DNA of 60,368 nucleotides from Foetidibacter luteolus (GCF_009650435.1 NZ_VVIP01000030.1:1-60368); one strand, 5' to 3'. Positions 7,858 to 17,494 are shown, numbered from the stretch's first letter. The notes: generated from the letters alone by a model not told the origin. Made by a program: numbers and translations.

Positions 7858-10800
7858 CTACATTTTGTTACCGGCAGCTTTTTGAATACCGGTTTTGAGC
7901 GCTTCTTTTATACCTTCAACATGTTCGGTAAACTCAATCATTTGCGAGAGTATCTGCATCATTCCATTTTCTCCGCCCAATCCTTTAAGCTTATTGTTTT
8001 TTTGAAAGGTTTCTTTTATGGATGACCACCTGGCTTGTTCTGCTTCTGTTAAAACACCCGCCAGTTCTTTGTATTTTAAAAGGTTGGCTTCAGCGGCGCT
8101 GGTTAAAGTCTGCGATTCATTTTCATAATGCGTAAGCAGCAACGTTTGCAGTTCTTCGTTGTTCATTACAGCCACAATTTTTGCCACCAGCTTGTTCATG
8201 TCACGGTAAGATCCCTGCAGTTTAAATGGCGGTTCTGTGCGGTAGGCATCGTCCATAGCGGCAGATTTAATATAAGCCTCATTAACTTTTAGCAGCGTAT
8301 CACGCACTTTCAGCACTTTGCCCAGTAAAGACAAATAGGTTTCTGTTTCCTGTTTGCTGTAGCTGCCTTTTAAATCAAGCCCTTCTATTGTGCCGTTTTC
8401 CGCAGCGCTGATAAAGGCATAAAGGTCTCCAGCATTCCTGGCTGCCAATTGGCTTAATACAGGGTTAGCGGTTAAAGCGTTTTCTACCAGGCTAAGCTTA
8501 AACAGGTCCGCAGTATTACCGATAATATCGCCGAGGTTATAGATGTCTGAGCGGTTGGCCAGCATGTCGGGAATTTTAAACTTCTCCCCGCTTTCTGTAT
8601 AAGGGTTGCCGGCCATCACCACGCAAAATCTCTTTGTTTTCATATCATAGGTTTTGGGCCTGCCGTTGTAAACGCCTTCCATTTTACGTGTGCCATCGGC
8701 CAGCGATATGAACTTCTGCAAAAACTCAGGGCTGCAATGCTGTATATCATCAATGTACAGCATTACGTTATTACCCATTTCAAGGGCCAGGTTAAGCTTC
8801 TTCAACTCTTCCCTGGCGGCAGAGTTGTTGGCAGAAAGAGGATCAACCGAGGTGATATCGTGCCCTAATGCAGGGCCATTAATCTTCATAAAAGCGAGCC
8901 CAAGCCGGTTGGCAATGTATTCCATCAAAGTGGTTTTACCGTAGCCCGGCGGAGATACCAGCAGCAGCATGCCAGAGCGGTCCGTACGTTTGTTTTCACC
9001 GGCAGCACCTAACTGTTTGGCCAGGTTGTCGCCAAACAAAGGCAGGTATACCTGGTCTATCAGTTTGTTCCTTACAAAAGAGGTTAATACTTTGGGCTCA
9101 AACTCAGAAAGCCGCAATTCTTCTTTTAACTGCGTGGTTATATGATGACGCTCTTTCCTGAAACTTTCAAAAGCCGGTGCTTCTGCAGCAAAGTAACCTG
9201 ACAAGAGCTGCATGAAAGCATGGTAATTAAATGTAAGCCTCCCTTCTTCTATACTTGGGTGAGAGCCGGCTATACCCTCAACAACCTGTACCGGGTGCTC
9301 ACTGATGATGTTGTCGAAAGATTCATGCCTGAAGAGCAGCAAAGCAACTATTTCAAAAAGATAATCGTTGTTCTCCGGGTTGGCCTGCTCGCTTAAAAAT
9401 GCCGACACCCATTGGCTGGCCAGTTGAATTTTTTCATCAATTAACGCCGAATTTTCAATGCTATGCCTGAAGGCTGTATCAGCGTTTTTATCAGCCAGGG
9501 TTGCTTCAAATTTTTCCAGCAGCTTTGCGGCTTTAAAACTGATGCAAAAAGAATCATCTGTTTTCAGTTCATCAAACAGGTAGCTGGCTATAGCTGCAAT
9601 ATCTGTTGGATGCCTTGCCAGCAACTGGCTTTCAGCAGTAAAAATTGTCAACCTTTTTTCCAGGGCATCAATAGTTTGCCGGTAGGATTTACCTGTTGGA
9701 AAAGCGGCCTGCACTTCGCCTGCGGCTTTTATCCTTTTATTCCACAGCTGCCGTTCTTCAGCCAGCATGCTGTTCCAGAAAAAACGGCCAAAAGCACGTT
9801 GTTGCGGTGTGTACCTTAACAGGCCAAGGTCATGATGCTTATTCAGCAATACCTTTAGCAACCTGAAGGCATCTGCATCATGCACCCCTTTTATATAGCC
9901 TTCTGTGTAGCTTTGGGATGTTTCTTCTTTTACCAGTTCCAATAAAGCTTCATCGGCATGTGCCGCGGCAGGATTTGCCTGCAAACGCAGAAAGATTTTA
10001 TATGCCAGGTAGGCGCTACGGTACACTTTTTCATTTTCTGAAACCAACTCCTGCCCCCAGTATTTTTGAGAAGCGGACAATGTATCATTCTTGATTTGCT
10101 GGTAAAAGTCTGTACCGGTAAGGTGGGCAAACAGGCTGCCGTTTTTATAAACAATGGTAAGATCCAGCACCTGTTGGTTAACACTGAATTTGTGCTTGCC
10201 AAGTTTTATAATGCTGTTGCCATCCTCGTATAGCTCCTGCCTGTCTTTCAGTTTTCGCAGGGCATCTTCTTTTGCGGACTTTAACCCGGTTTCAATCATT
10301 TCAGCTTTGCCGGTATCGTTCAGGCCGTGCAACTGCTCAACTAGATCCCGCAGTTTGCCAATCATCATGTCCGCGGCAAAATACCCGTTAATTTCCTCCG
10401 CGCTGTTAAAGCCCAAGGCCTTTTTTGCCACCCCTTTCAAGATGCGCTGGGCTGCACTTTCCAACGCTATAGCTTTTTTATTTCTTGCCTCAACAAGACT
10501 ATTCTTTTTAGCATCGAAAGCGGTGTGCACTTCTTCCCGCTTTTCCATAATAGCAGCAATAAATTGATCAAACCCGGCAAACCTGGCTTCCAGGTCTTCC
10601 AACTGCACAAATACTTTGTTCTGCAACTCATCGGCTTTCTCCGGCGTATCAGCCATATCCAGATAATTGGCAATGGCCTGGCTGGCTAATTTTATTTGTG
10701 CGGCAAAATCGGCGCTGGCTTCTGAACCTGCCAGCGATTGTATTTTGTTTTTAACCGCAGCCTTCAACTGGTTTAACCCGGAAAATATGGATGAGATAGA

Positions 10801-12750
10801 CTCAATTATTTTCGTGGATTGAGAAGTATCTTCAATCTTAAGATTGGTTACCGTCTCAATTAACATCTCAAGGTCTTGCGTAATTTGGATGGTTTCTTCT
10901 TCCAGCTTTTTTCCCTCAACCACCTTAGCAACCGTTTCCAGCACTTTCCTTTTTTCCTCCACACGCTGTTGGTAAGGCGCCAACGCTTTATCATCCAGCA
11001 GAAATTGTACACAATGGCGGGAAACCTTATCTGATTGTTCTGCAATTTCTTTTTCCAACCCGCTGATGAAACCGGCATCAATATACCGTACATCTTTCAG
11101 GCTTATTACTTCGCCATGCAATTTGCGCAGGCTGGTAAGCACCATAACAAAATCGTCTATACCGGCGAACGAAGCACTTTTTATTTTGCCGAATAAAGCC
11201 AGCGCTTTTTCTTTTGTTTGCTGCGTTGCTTTTTGTGCGGCCTGCCTTAACTGAACAACTTTTTCAAACTCGTCAATGGCGGCGCCGGCTGTATTCTTTA
11301 TTTCTGCCAGGGGTATGCTAAGCCTGAAGGTTTCCTCAGTGTCAATCCAGTAATAGCTATCCAGTATGTTTTGCGCAAAGCGGGCCAGGTCGTTATACAA
11401 CCCGCTGTAGTTGTCTTCTTTATTCAGCAGGGTGATAACCATCTGGCAATCGGCCATCGCTTTTACAATGTCTTTGTTGCCGATTTTAAAAACGTAAGAG
11501 TCTTTGTGTACGGGAGAAATAATATTGCCCTGGATGAACGGCGTTTGCCAGATTTGAATTACATGATTTTTTGTTTGTTCTTCTTCTGATACAAAATAGC
11601 AAAGCTCTCCGTTTTTTAGAATAGTATAACCGTTGCAGATAATAGGCGTTTTAACAGACTGGCTGATGATGTTGTATTGTATCAATACATAACGGCCAAG
11701 TAACGCTTCGAAGAAAACGTACATAAAATCTTCTCCGTTGGGAGAAGCCAAACGCTCCTGGAACTTTACATTCGAAAGACTGTTCTCAAAGATTTTATAT
11801 TCTCCTGACTGTAGATAATAACCGTTGGAAAATACAAGGCCCTGGTTATCGGGCAACAATATGGCAGAGGATTTTATACTGTCAATTTTCTGAACCTCTT
11901 TCAGCTTATGGTTGTAAACAAAGTAGCGGGCTTCTTCCTGGAAAGGTTTTATTTCGAGCGCTAATAAATTGCCAAGATCAGCATAGCGGAAACCGCCATC
12001 GTCAAGGGTTTGGTCCGGATGAGAAACCGGCTCGTGGTAAATACCCTTTCCTTTATTGGTATTGTCTTCAACCTTTATGGTAAGGTCTCCGCCGATGGTT
12101 TCTACAAATACTTTATCCAGTATGGAAACATGCGGGTATTTACCATACTTCTGCATATCCCTGGTTGTTTGTACCCAGCTAAAATCGTGTTGGTTGGGAA
12201 AGCGGTATTCATGATCGCTGCGGTTGTCTACATATACAAGATTGTTTTCCTTTATAAGCCATTTAAAAGTTTTGATATCCGTTAAGCTTTCACTTAGCTG
12301 AAATACCATATACAGATAATTTCCAATAATGGAAAACTTGTAAAATCTTGTATTACGGTAGTACCTGTAAAGGTTAACAAAATCATCAATAAAACCGGCA
12401 TCTGATATTGTATTAAGCGTTACGTGTTTAAAGTTTCCGTCTTCATAGCTGAATACGCTGAAAACATCATCCAGCTTTATCTCTGTTCTTAGCCCAAAAT
12501 GAACATTGTAGCCAAAAATACACAGGTTGCCAATGGATACAATATCCCGGGATATGCAACTGTTTTCTGTCTGAATCCTGTTATTGGCTATAAGCTTTGT
12601 TTCAATGCTGCCGAACACGTCTTTCCTTACATCATTCAGCTTGCGTAGCCGCTCCAGCAAACCGGCTTTCTGCGCCTGCAGGCGGCCGCGGATAATTTCG
12701 TATGTGCCACCTTCCAAAACGGTTTCAGCCGTGCTATGTTCCTGGTTCAT
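7858..12750 (-). CDS. giant beta-propeller/coiled-coil AAA+ ATPase (family often labelled DNA repair ATPase)
   Basis: The product is 1630 residues from the ATG at 12750; an in-frame upstream ATG at 12786 adds 12 residues that do not look conserved. Residues about 1-450 are beta-rich and propeller-like (FIFGYNVHFG, YVDNRSDHEYRFP, GLVFSNGYYLQSGEY). About 460-900 is charged and coiled-coil. The C-terminal third is a MoxR/dynein-like AAA+ module with Walker A SPPGYGKTT near residue 1268, Walker B LYIDDIQH near 1332, sensor-1 VVMAGNPYTESGE near 1378 and an arginine in MLANRSDIYNLG near 1397. No DNA-binding domain is visible, so the DNA-repair label is not supported by sequence. It is the last gene of a same-strand cluster with flotillin, a YqiJ-like protein, PspA and a YbjN-like chaperone. 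A role in membrane-protein or membrane-complex remodelling is inferred from that context. Confidence 0.85.
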   Translation of the reverse strand: MNQEHSTAETVLEGGTYEIIRGRLQAQKAGLLERLRKLNDVRKDVFGSIETKLIANNRIQTENSCISRDIVSIGNLCIFGYNVHFGLRTEIKLDDVFSVFSYEDGNFKHVTLNTISDAGFIDDFVNLYRYYRNTRFYKFSIIGNYLYMVFQLSESLTDIKTFKWLIKENNLVYVDNRSDHEYRFPNQHDFSWVQTTRDMQKYGKYPHVSILDKVFVETIGGDLTIKVEDNTNKGKGIYHEPVSHPDQTLDDGGFRYADLGNLLALEIKPFQEEARYFVYNHKLKEVQKIDSIKSSAILLPDNQGLVFSNGYYLQSGEYKIFENSLSNVKFQERLASPNGEDFMYVFFEALLGRYVLIQYNIISQSVKTPIICNGYTILKNGELCYFVSEEEQTKNHVIQIWQTPFIQGNIISPVHKDSYVFKIGNKDIVKAMADCQMVITLLNKEDNYSGLYNDLARFAQNILDSYYWIDTEETFRLSIPLAEIKNTAGAAIDEFEKVVQLRQAAQKATQQTKEKALALFGKIKSASFAGIDDFVMVLTSLRKLHGEVISLKDVRYIDAGFISGLEKEIAEQSDKVSRHCVQFLLDDKALAPYQQRVEEKRKVLETVAKVVEGKKLEEETIQITQDLEMLIETVTNLKIEDTSQSTKIIESISSIFSGLNQLKAAVKNKIQSLAGSEASADFAAQIKLASQAIANYLDMADTPEKADELQNKVFVQLEDLEARFAGFDQFIAAIMEKREEVHTAFDAKKNSLVEARNKKAIALESAAQRILKGVAKKALGFNSAEEINGYFAADMMIGKLRDLVEQLHGLNDTGKAEMIETGLKSAKEDALRKLKDRQELYEDGNSIIKLGKHKFSVNQQVLDLTIVYKNGSLFAHLTGTDFYQQIKNDTLSASQKYWGQELVSENEKVYRSAYLAYKIFLRLQANPAAAHADEALLELVKEETSQSYTEGYIKGVHDADAFRLLKVLLNKHHDLGLLRYTPQQRAFGRFFWNSMLAEERQLWNKRIKAAGEVQAAFPTGKSYRQTIDALEKRLTIFTAESQLLARHPTDIAAIASYLFDELKTDDSFCISFKAAKLLEKFEATLADKNADTAFRHSIENSALIDEKIQLASQWVSAFLSEQANPENNDYLFEIVALLLFRHESFDNIISEHPVQVVEGIAGSHPSIEEGRLTFNYHAFMQLLSGYFAAEAPAFESFRKERHHITTQLKEELRLSEFEPKVLTSFVRNKLIDQVYLPLFGDNLAKQLGAAGENKRTDRSGMLLLVSPPGYGKTTLMEYIANRLGLAFMKINGPALGHDITSVDPLSANNSAAREELKKLNLALEMGNNVMLYIDDIQHCSPEFLQKFISLADGTRKMEGVYNGRPKTYDMKTKRFCVVMAGNPYTESGEKFKIPDMLANRSDIYNLGDIIGNTADLFKLSLVENALTANPVLSQLAARNAGDLYAFISAAENGTIEGLDLKGSYSKQETETYLSLLGKVLKVRDTLLKVNEAYIKSAAMDDAYRTEPPFKLQGSYRDMNKLVAKIVAVMNNEELQTLLLTHYENESQTLTSAAEANLLKYKELAGVLTEAEQARWSSIKETFQKNNKLKGLGGENGMMQILSQMIEFTEHVEGIKEALKTGIQKAAGNKM

Positions 12751-13112
12751 CTCTGTAAAGACACTGTTTAATGATGAAATGCGCAATTATATTGCCGGAA
12801 AAAGTTGCGCCTGTGCATACACCGTATCAAGTACGAAATATGAAGTACGAAGTACTTTATGCGAAAGCTTCTTATGTGTTTTACCATAAAGGGAATGGCT
12901 AAACAAAATGTTTCATAACCCGTACTTATTAAACCCTTTACACGAAAGAAGCGGCGTGTTGCACCTTTGGGTGAGGGATTGCAGCGGATACCCCGGTGAG
13001 GGCATCGCAGCGCTGCTTTTGCGCCGGAGTATGAGCGGAAAGCCCGACCCCTTGCGTTAGCTTGGGGGCACCCCCTGAAACCCCTCACGAAGCCAAAACA
13101 AATTGACTGACG
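12751..13112. other. gap between the AAA+ and flotillin genes, containing a repeat
   Basis: No ORF is supported here. Most of the gap is occupied by dispersed repeat family B copy 1. It separates the AAA+ gene from the tightly packed four genes upstream, so the ATPase may have its own promoter or lower read-through expression. Confidence 0.5.
12961..13086 (+). repeat. dispersed repeat family B, copy 1
   Basis: This is a copy of about 125 bp. It begins GGGTGAGGGATTGCAGCGG and ATACCCCGGTGAGGG, passes GCCGGAGTATGAGCGG and AAAGCCCGACCCC, and ends in GGGGGCACCCCC. It contains two related half-motifs (AGCGGATACCCCGG and AGCGGAAAGCCCG). Similar copies lie at 17080, 24431, 26581, 30461, 40976, 52731 and 58585. 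Confidence 0.7.
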
Positions 13113-15170
13113 TTACTTTACCTTTTTATCAGACAAGCCAAGCTGTTTGGCAAGGCTTGCGAGGTTGGCGAACATGCCTTTTTCTGATTTGTCGCTGCTG
13201 CGCTGCTGCAATTCCAGCAACAGGCTGGCCACGGTAAAATTCTTAAGCGTTTCAGAGCTTATACCGTATTTATCGGCAAAGCCTTTAATCTTGTCGAGCA
13301 GGTTTTCCCCGCCGTTACCATCGCCAATTACAGCATCCTTGATATCGGTAATGTGTTCGCTGTGGTTAACCAGCCTGTCAAAGCCTTTGGCCTTGGTTAT
13401 CTGGCCAACAATCTGCTCAAAGAACATGGTTTCGCCGCCAACAATATCAATGTGTGCCGCCTTAAGGGCTTCGCCAATTACAGTGGCCTGGGCATCAGCG
13501 ATATCTTTTTGAATATTGATCTGCGCCAAATCAACCTGCAGTTCTTTATTTAGCTTAAGCTTAAATTCTTCGTGCTCTTTACCCACACCGTCCAGCTTTT
13601 TCATAGCCTCGGCCTTTTCATCAATGCCGCTGGCTTCTGCCTGGGCTTTTACTTTAATTACATCCGCCTCTGCAAGCCCCTGCGACTTAAACGCTTCGGC
13701 CTTAGCCCTGATGCCGGAAGCTTCGGCCACGGCTTTCTTTTCAATGATGGACGCTTCTACTGTGCCCTGCCTTTCCATAGCGTCTGCTTTGGCGTGCAAT
13801 ACCTGGGCTTCACTTAAGCCAACAACAGCTTCTTCCTTTGCTTTAGCGTCTGCAAGCACCTTGCGGGCCTGGGCATCTTTCTCGCTGGCGTCGCGTTGGG
13901 CCTGAGCATCTATATTCAACTCTTCCGCTCTTTGTTTGGCCGCTTCTTTTTCTGCTTCGGCAGCCTTTACCCGTTTGATAAACAATTCTTCACCCGCTTT
14001 TTCTGCAGCGGTAATGGCCACTTTTTTGTCGCGGTCTGCCGCCTTGAAAGCCTGTATATCTTTTACATTTTCCTGTTCCTGCACCACACCTTTTTCCAGC
14101 ATCACCCTGTCGCGTATTACGTCCTGTATGTTCTTACGTTCCACTTCCACCGCTTTCTCTTTTTCTATCTGTGCAAGTGTAACAATTCGCTCTCTTTCTG
14201 TAGCTTCCAAAGCCCGGTCTTTCTCTACCCTTTCCGTTTCAACCGCTTCTGTGCGCTGTTTGTTTTTAAGGGCAACTATCACCTGACGTTCCATGTTTTC
14301 ACTGGCTATGGCCACTTTTTCATCGGTAATGATGCGGGCCGACTCCGCCTTCAACCTTTCTTCTTCCGCTACTTTTTTAATTTCAGCTTCTTCCCTTGAT
14401 TTTATATTGGCTATTTCGCGTTTCTGTTGTTCTTCTTTTTCAGCCAGTTGCTTATCCAGCGCTATTATGGCCTCACGGGCTTCTACATTCTGCTTGCGGA
14501 TGGTTTTTTCTTCCTCCCTTTTGATAAGGTTGGCCTTAATATTTTGAACCGCGGTAAGCTCGGTTATTTTTTTAATGCCTTCAGAATCCAGTATATTATC
14601 AGCCTTCAAAAAACTTATGCTGGTTTGCTCCAGGTCGTCTATGGCACAGTCGTCCAGCACATAGCCATTAAGGTCTGTACCGATAATGGAAATAATTTCT
14701 TCCCTGAACTCGCGTCGGGCCTCGTACAATTCTATAAAATCAAACTTTTTACCAACGGTTTTTAATGCTTCGGAAAACTTGGCATCAAACAGGTTGCGCA
14801 GCACTTCTATTTCTGAAGCACGGGCGCAGCCGATAATTTGCGCTACGTTGATAATATCCTGTGTGGATTTATTAACCCGTACAAAAAAAGCTACTTTAAT
14901 ATCGGCCCTGATATTGTCTTTACAAATAAGGCCATTGGCGCCGGTTCTTTCAATCTCCAGCTTTTTAACGGATATGTCCATTATTTCCATCTTGTGCAAC
15001 ACCGGCACCACAAGGCCGGCATTGAAAAACACTTTGGTACCACCGGCGCCGGTGCGTACCAGAACTTTACCCTGGATAATCTTTTTGTACATGGAGATAA
15101 TCCAGACAAGCAAACCGATAGCTACTATTATAACGGCTATCATAATAATGAGGGCAGAAGTTTCAACCAT
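13113..15170 (-). CDS. flotillin-like SPFH/band-7 membrane scaffold protein (YqiK type)
   Basis: A 685-residue protein. One N-terminal transmembrane helix (about residues 6-28, LIIMIAVIIVAIGLLVWII) is followed by an SPFH/band-7 domain to about residue 210. A very long Ala/Glu/Lys coiled coil follows (about 215-560) with the EA-rich repeats typical of flotillins (AEASGIRAKAEAFKSQGLAEAD). The C-terminal region is conserved-looking and possibly helical. Flotillins form oligomeric rafts at the inner membrane. The gene starts 21 bp after the YqiJ-like gene ends, the same pairing as E. coli yqiJ-yqiK, and sits in one same-strand run with pspA. Family assignment is firm; the partner role with the AAA+ protein is inferred. 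Confidence 0.9.
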   Translation of the reverse strand: MVETSALIIMIAVIIVAIGLLVWIISMYKKIIQGKVLVRTGAGGTKVFFNAGLVVPVLHKMEIMDISVKKLEIERTGANGLICKDNIRADIKVAFFVRVNKSTQDIINVAQIIGCARASEIEVLRNLFDAKFSEALKTVGKKFDFIELYEARREFREEIISIIGTDLNGYVLDDCAIDDLEQTSISFLKADNILDSEGIKKITELTAVQNIKANLIKREEEKTIRKQNVEAREAIIALDKQLAEKEEQQKREIANIKSREEAEIKKVAEEERLKAESARIITDEKVAIASENMERQVIVALKNKQRTEAVETERVEKDRALEATERERIVTLAQIEKEKAVEVERKNIQDVIRDRVMLEKGVVQEQENVKDIQAFKAADRDKKVAITAAEKAGEELFIKRVKAAEAEKEAAKQRAEELNIDAQAQRDASEKDAQARKVLADAKAKEEAVVGLSEAQVLHAKADAMERQGTVEASIIEKKAVAEASGIRAKAEAFKSQGLAEADVIKVKAQAEASGIDEKAEAMKKLDGVGKEHEEFKLKLNKELQVDLAQINIQKDIADAQATVIGEALKAAHIDIVGGETMFFEQIVGQITKAKGFDRLVNHSEHITDIKDAVIGDGNGGENLLDKIKGFADKYGISSETLKNFTVASLLLELQQRSSDKSEKGMFANLASLAKQLGLSDKKVK

Positions 15171-15191
15171 TGCGTAGAGGGTTTAAAATAA

Positions 15192-15869
15192 TTAATAGTC
15201 AAATTTTTCTATGAGATAGTATTTTTTATCACTTGCTTCATCTACAATAACAGCTTCCTGACCAGCCTTCAACTCTTCGTTATTGTTGCTTTTTGCATAT
15301 ACTTTAATCTGGTCGCCGTTTACAAACAACTCAACCTGGCCTATTTTGGTGGCAGATACAGTTGATATTACCATGCACCTTCTGCCAAGGAAATCTATTT
15401 CAGGCTCGCCTTTATGATTGATGTGTTTATACAGAAAAGCCAGCGGTTTTACAAGCAACTTAACTACAAACAGGCTTACCAATAACATGGGCAGCAAAAG
15501 CAACACCCCTGTTAGCGTACTTGTAATATTGAAATAGTAAGTAACATTTACGCTGATAAACCACATGCAGAAGAAGAGTATGGTAAGCATGAACATCAGC
15601 GGCAACTCATCGAAATTGAAGAACTTAAGAATATTAATAAAAGTACCGGCGTCGCCATCCTCATTATGCACATGCTTGTCTGGCCGGGCATCTACATCAA
15701 TACTGCCATGCTCTACATGTATATCCGCATCTCCGTCAAAGTCAATGCTGAAGAATTCAGGGTCAAGGCCGGTAAAAATAACCAGCAGCCAATAGACTAT
15801 CAGCAATATTGACATAATGCTGAGGAAAGCATTTACCGGCGAGAAAGCTATTTCAATCAGTTCTTTCAA
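15192..15869 (-). CDS. YqiJ-like (DUF1449/NfeD-like) membrane protein with C-terminal OB fold
   Basis: A 225-residue protein. It has an N-terminal membrane helix (about 12-33), an acidic and histidine-rich loop (about 38-75, DFDGDADIHVEHG), two further helices (about 90-112 and 118-145) and a soluble C-terminal beta domain (about 152-225, GRRCMVIS...GQVELFVNG). This layout fits the YqiJ/NfeD group, whose OB fold partners SPFH proteins. It lies between pspA (11 bp gap) and the flotillin gene (21 bp gap). The His/Asp-rich loop might bind metal or just be an acidic linker; the sequence does not decide this. Confidence 0.75.
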   Translation of the reverse strand: MKELIEIAFSPVNAFLSIMSILLIVYWLLVIFTGLDPEFFSIDFDGDADIHVEHGSIDVDARPDKHVHNEDGDAGTFINILKFFNFDELPLMFMLTILFFCMWFISVNVTYYFNITSTLTGVLLLLPMLLVSLFVVKLLVKPLAFLYKHINHKGEPEIDFLGRRCMVISTVSATKIGQVELFVNGDQIKVYAKSNNNEELKAGQEAVIVDEASDKKYYLIEKFDY

Positions 15870-15880
15870 AAAAGTAGTAT

Positions 15881-16588
15881 TTAAGCGGGGTTAATGCCCA
15901 ATTGTTCTTTTAGCAAAGCCAGTTCGTTTTCAGCCTTAGACTCGTTCAGGTTAATGGCTTTGTCAATTTCAGCGTCAACCGAACGGGAGGCGTTGGCAAT
16001 TTCTCCGTAAGCATCTGCCAGGGCCTCTTCCTGTATTACTTTTTCTTTCATTCTTTCCAGCAGGGAAACCGTGCCATGACTATCAATTTCTGCCATTTGG
16101 CGGTTAAGGTTTTTGGTGGCATCGGCTACCTTAACCCTTGCCTTAAGCGTTTTCAACTCATTTTCCCACTTGCTGATGTTTTGCCGGATGGTTTTTACAT
16201 TCACTTCCATCTGCAACACATTCAGGTCGAATTTTTCTTTTTCACCTGCTGCACGCTTTGACTGGCCGGCAGCCTCTTCCTTCTTAACCAGGGATTCTTT
16301 GGCCAGTCTTTCCGCTTCAGCAGCGGGCAACTCGCCAGCCTGGCCTTTTTTAAGCAGCAGAATGGCCTTCTGGCTGTAATCAGCAGCCTTGCTATTGTAT
16401 TCTTCTACTTCATTTTTTGCACGAATGCTCATGGCTTTTACCTGGGCCAGTGCTTCCAGGCTTTTCTCCAGGTCCTGCCTCATATCCCTGATGGCCTGTT
16501 CACTCATTTTGATGGGATCTTCCATCTTGTCCAGCGAGGCATGCACTTCTGCTTCCCCTATTTTCAGCAATCTTTTTAAGAAATTCAT
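15881..16588 (-). CDS. pspA: PspA/IM30 family membrane-stress protein
   Basis: This 235-residue, almost entirely alpha-helical protein begins MNFLKRLLKIGEAEVHASLD, the amphipathic membrane-binding helix of PspA/Vipp1/IM30. A DPIKM.EQAIRDM motif and long coiled-coil helices follow, to about residue 210. PspA-family proteins are bacterial ESCRT-III relatives that polymerise on damaged or stressed inner membranes. The start overlaps the stop of the upstream YbjN-like gene by 4 bases (ATGA), so translation is probably coupled. No PspF, PspB or PspC homologue is visible. The closest E. coli counterpart by context would be yjfJ rather than classical pspA. Confidence 0.88.
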   Translation of the reverse strand: MNFLKRLLKIGEAEVHASLDKMEDPIKMSEQAIRDMRQDLEKSLEALAQVKAMSIRAKNEVEEYNSKAADYSQKAILLLKKGQAGELPAAEAERLAKESLVKKEEAAGQSKRAAGEKEKFDLNVLQMEVNVKTIRQNISKWENELKTLKARVKVADATKNLNRQMAEIDSHGTVSLLERMKEKVIQEEALADAYGEIANASRSVDAEIDKAINLNESKAENELALLKEQLGINPA

Positions 16589-16998
16589 ACTGTATGTTTT
16601 TTAGAGAAGTTAATAATCTGCCCCGCGTATTCGCTAAGCAGCAGGCTAAGTGAGTTGAGGGTTGCTTCAAACTCGTTGATATCAAGGTTTTCAATCTGCA
16701 GCGTATCCCTGAAAATTACCCTGGCACCCGTTTCGTCCAGCACAAAAGAGCCATGAATAATATCCCTGTTCTTTTGCAGTAAAGCTTTGTAAACACCATT
16801 GGGCGAGCCGCTTATTTCGAAAATGTACTGCTCAAAAATGAGGATGGGCGGGGCAACGCATAGAATAAGATTCACTATGCCTTCTTCTACATTATTTACT
16901 ACCAGTATGCCTTGCTGCCTGTTCTCATGCCTAATTTCCATTTGAAGCTGCAGCAGGTAACTTTTTACAAGGTTAAAGTAATCTTTCATATCCGGCAT
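16585..16998 (-). CDS. YbjN/CesT-type (Tir chaperone fold) small protein
   Basis: A 137-residue acidic protein without a signal peptide or membrane helix. The pattern of one N-terminal helix, a beta sheet (QGILVVNN, NLILCVAP, FEQYIFEIS) and a C-terminal helix ending in LLSEYAG resembles YbjN and type III secretion chaperone-fold proteins. Small chaperones of this sort (YjfI/DUF2170, YbjN) are known neighbours of PspA homologues. It is the first gene of the cluster and overlaps pspA by 4 bases. An alternative ATG at 16989 would give 134 residues. The fold assignment is from pattern only. Confidence 0.6.
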   Translation of the reverse strand: MPDMKDYFNLVKSYLLQLQMEIRHENRQQGILVVNNVEEGIVNLILCVAPPILIFEQYIFEISGSPNGVYKALLQKNRDIIHGSFVLDETGARVIFRDTLQIENLDINEFEATLNSLSLLLSEYAGQIINFSKKHTV

Positions 16999-17079
16999 TG
17001 TTTATACATTGTTTATGGGTAGTGCAATTGGCTGATTCATTACAGCCTGCTAAGTACTATTGTACTGCGGCACGTAAGC

Positions 17080-17176
17080 GCCAGGGATAGAAGCGGATAC
17101 CCCGCTGAAGGCCATGTGCCATGGCTTTGTGGCGGAGTAGCAGCGGATAGCCCGGTGCCTTCGGCAGGCGCCCTAT
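17080..17176 (+). repeat. dispersed repeat family B, copy 2 (degenerate)
   Basis: GGGATAGAAGCGGATACCCC, GGCGGAGTAGCAGCGGATAG and CCCGGTGCC follow the order of copy 1, with a shorter 3' part. Confidence 0.55.
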
Positions 17177-17200
17177 CTTTTATCTCCTCTTGTTTCTTTG

Positions 17201-17338
17201 CTAAGCATAATCACGGCAGGACCTGTTTTCATGGGAGCTGTGATTAAATATAGCTTTGCGATGCGTTGCAAAAACGGGCATTGGTTTGCGGTTAAAACCG
17301 GCAAGTTCTTTCAGTAACCTGTACAATTTTTCGAGCAT
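17201..17338 (-). CDS. possible 45-residue small protein
   Basis: An ATG-started minus-strand frame, MLEKLYRLLKELAGFNRK followed by a basic tail, in the divergent region upstream of the psp cluster. The first 15 residues would form an amphipathic helix. No family is recognised and the frame may be random; it is recorded because it lies upstream of the psp cluster on the same strand. Confidence 0.18.
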   Translation of the reverse strand: MLEKLYRLLKELAGFNRKPMPVFATHRKAIFNHSSHENRSCRDYA

Positions 17339-17494
17339 GTTTTTTTAGTGTTTAGGGTTGGCTGCAATATATCATTCCTCAATTAATCAATTGCCTTTTA
17401 GTAATAATTTAATTGCCGTTAATTCAATTATTATTAGCTTTATTGTTTAATTAGCTAATTTAACGAGCATAAAAATAGTAAATCCTGTTTAATA

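Noticed and set aside
13113..16588. Long plus-strand frames antisense to flotillin and PspA
   Set aside because: They are mirror frames of Ala/Glu-rich coiled-coil genes on the minus strand, without plausible starts or domains.
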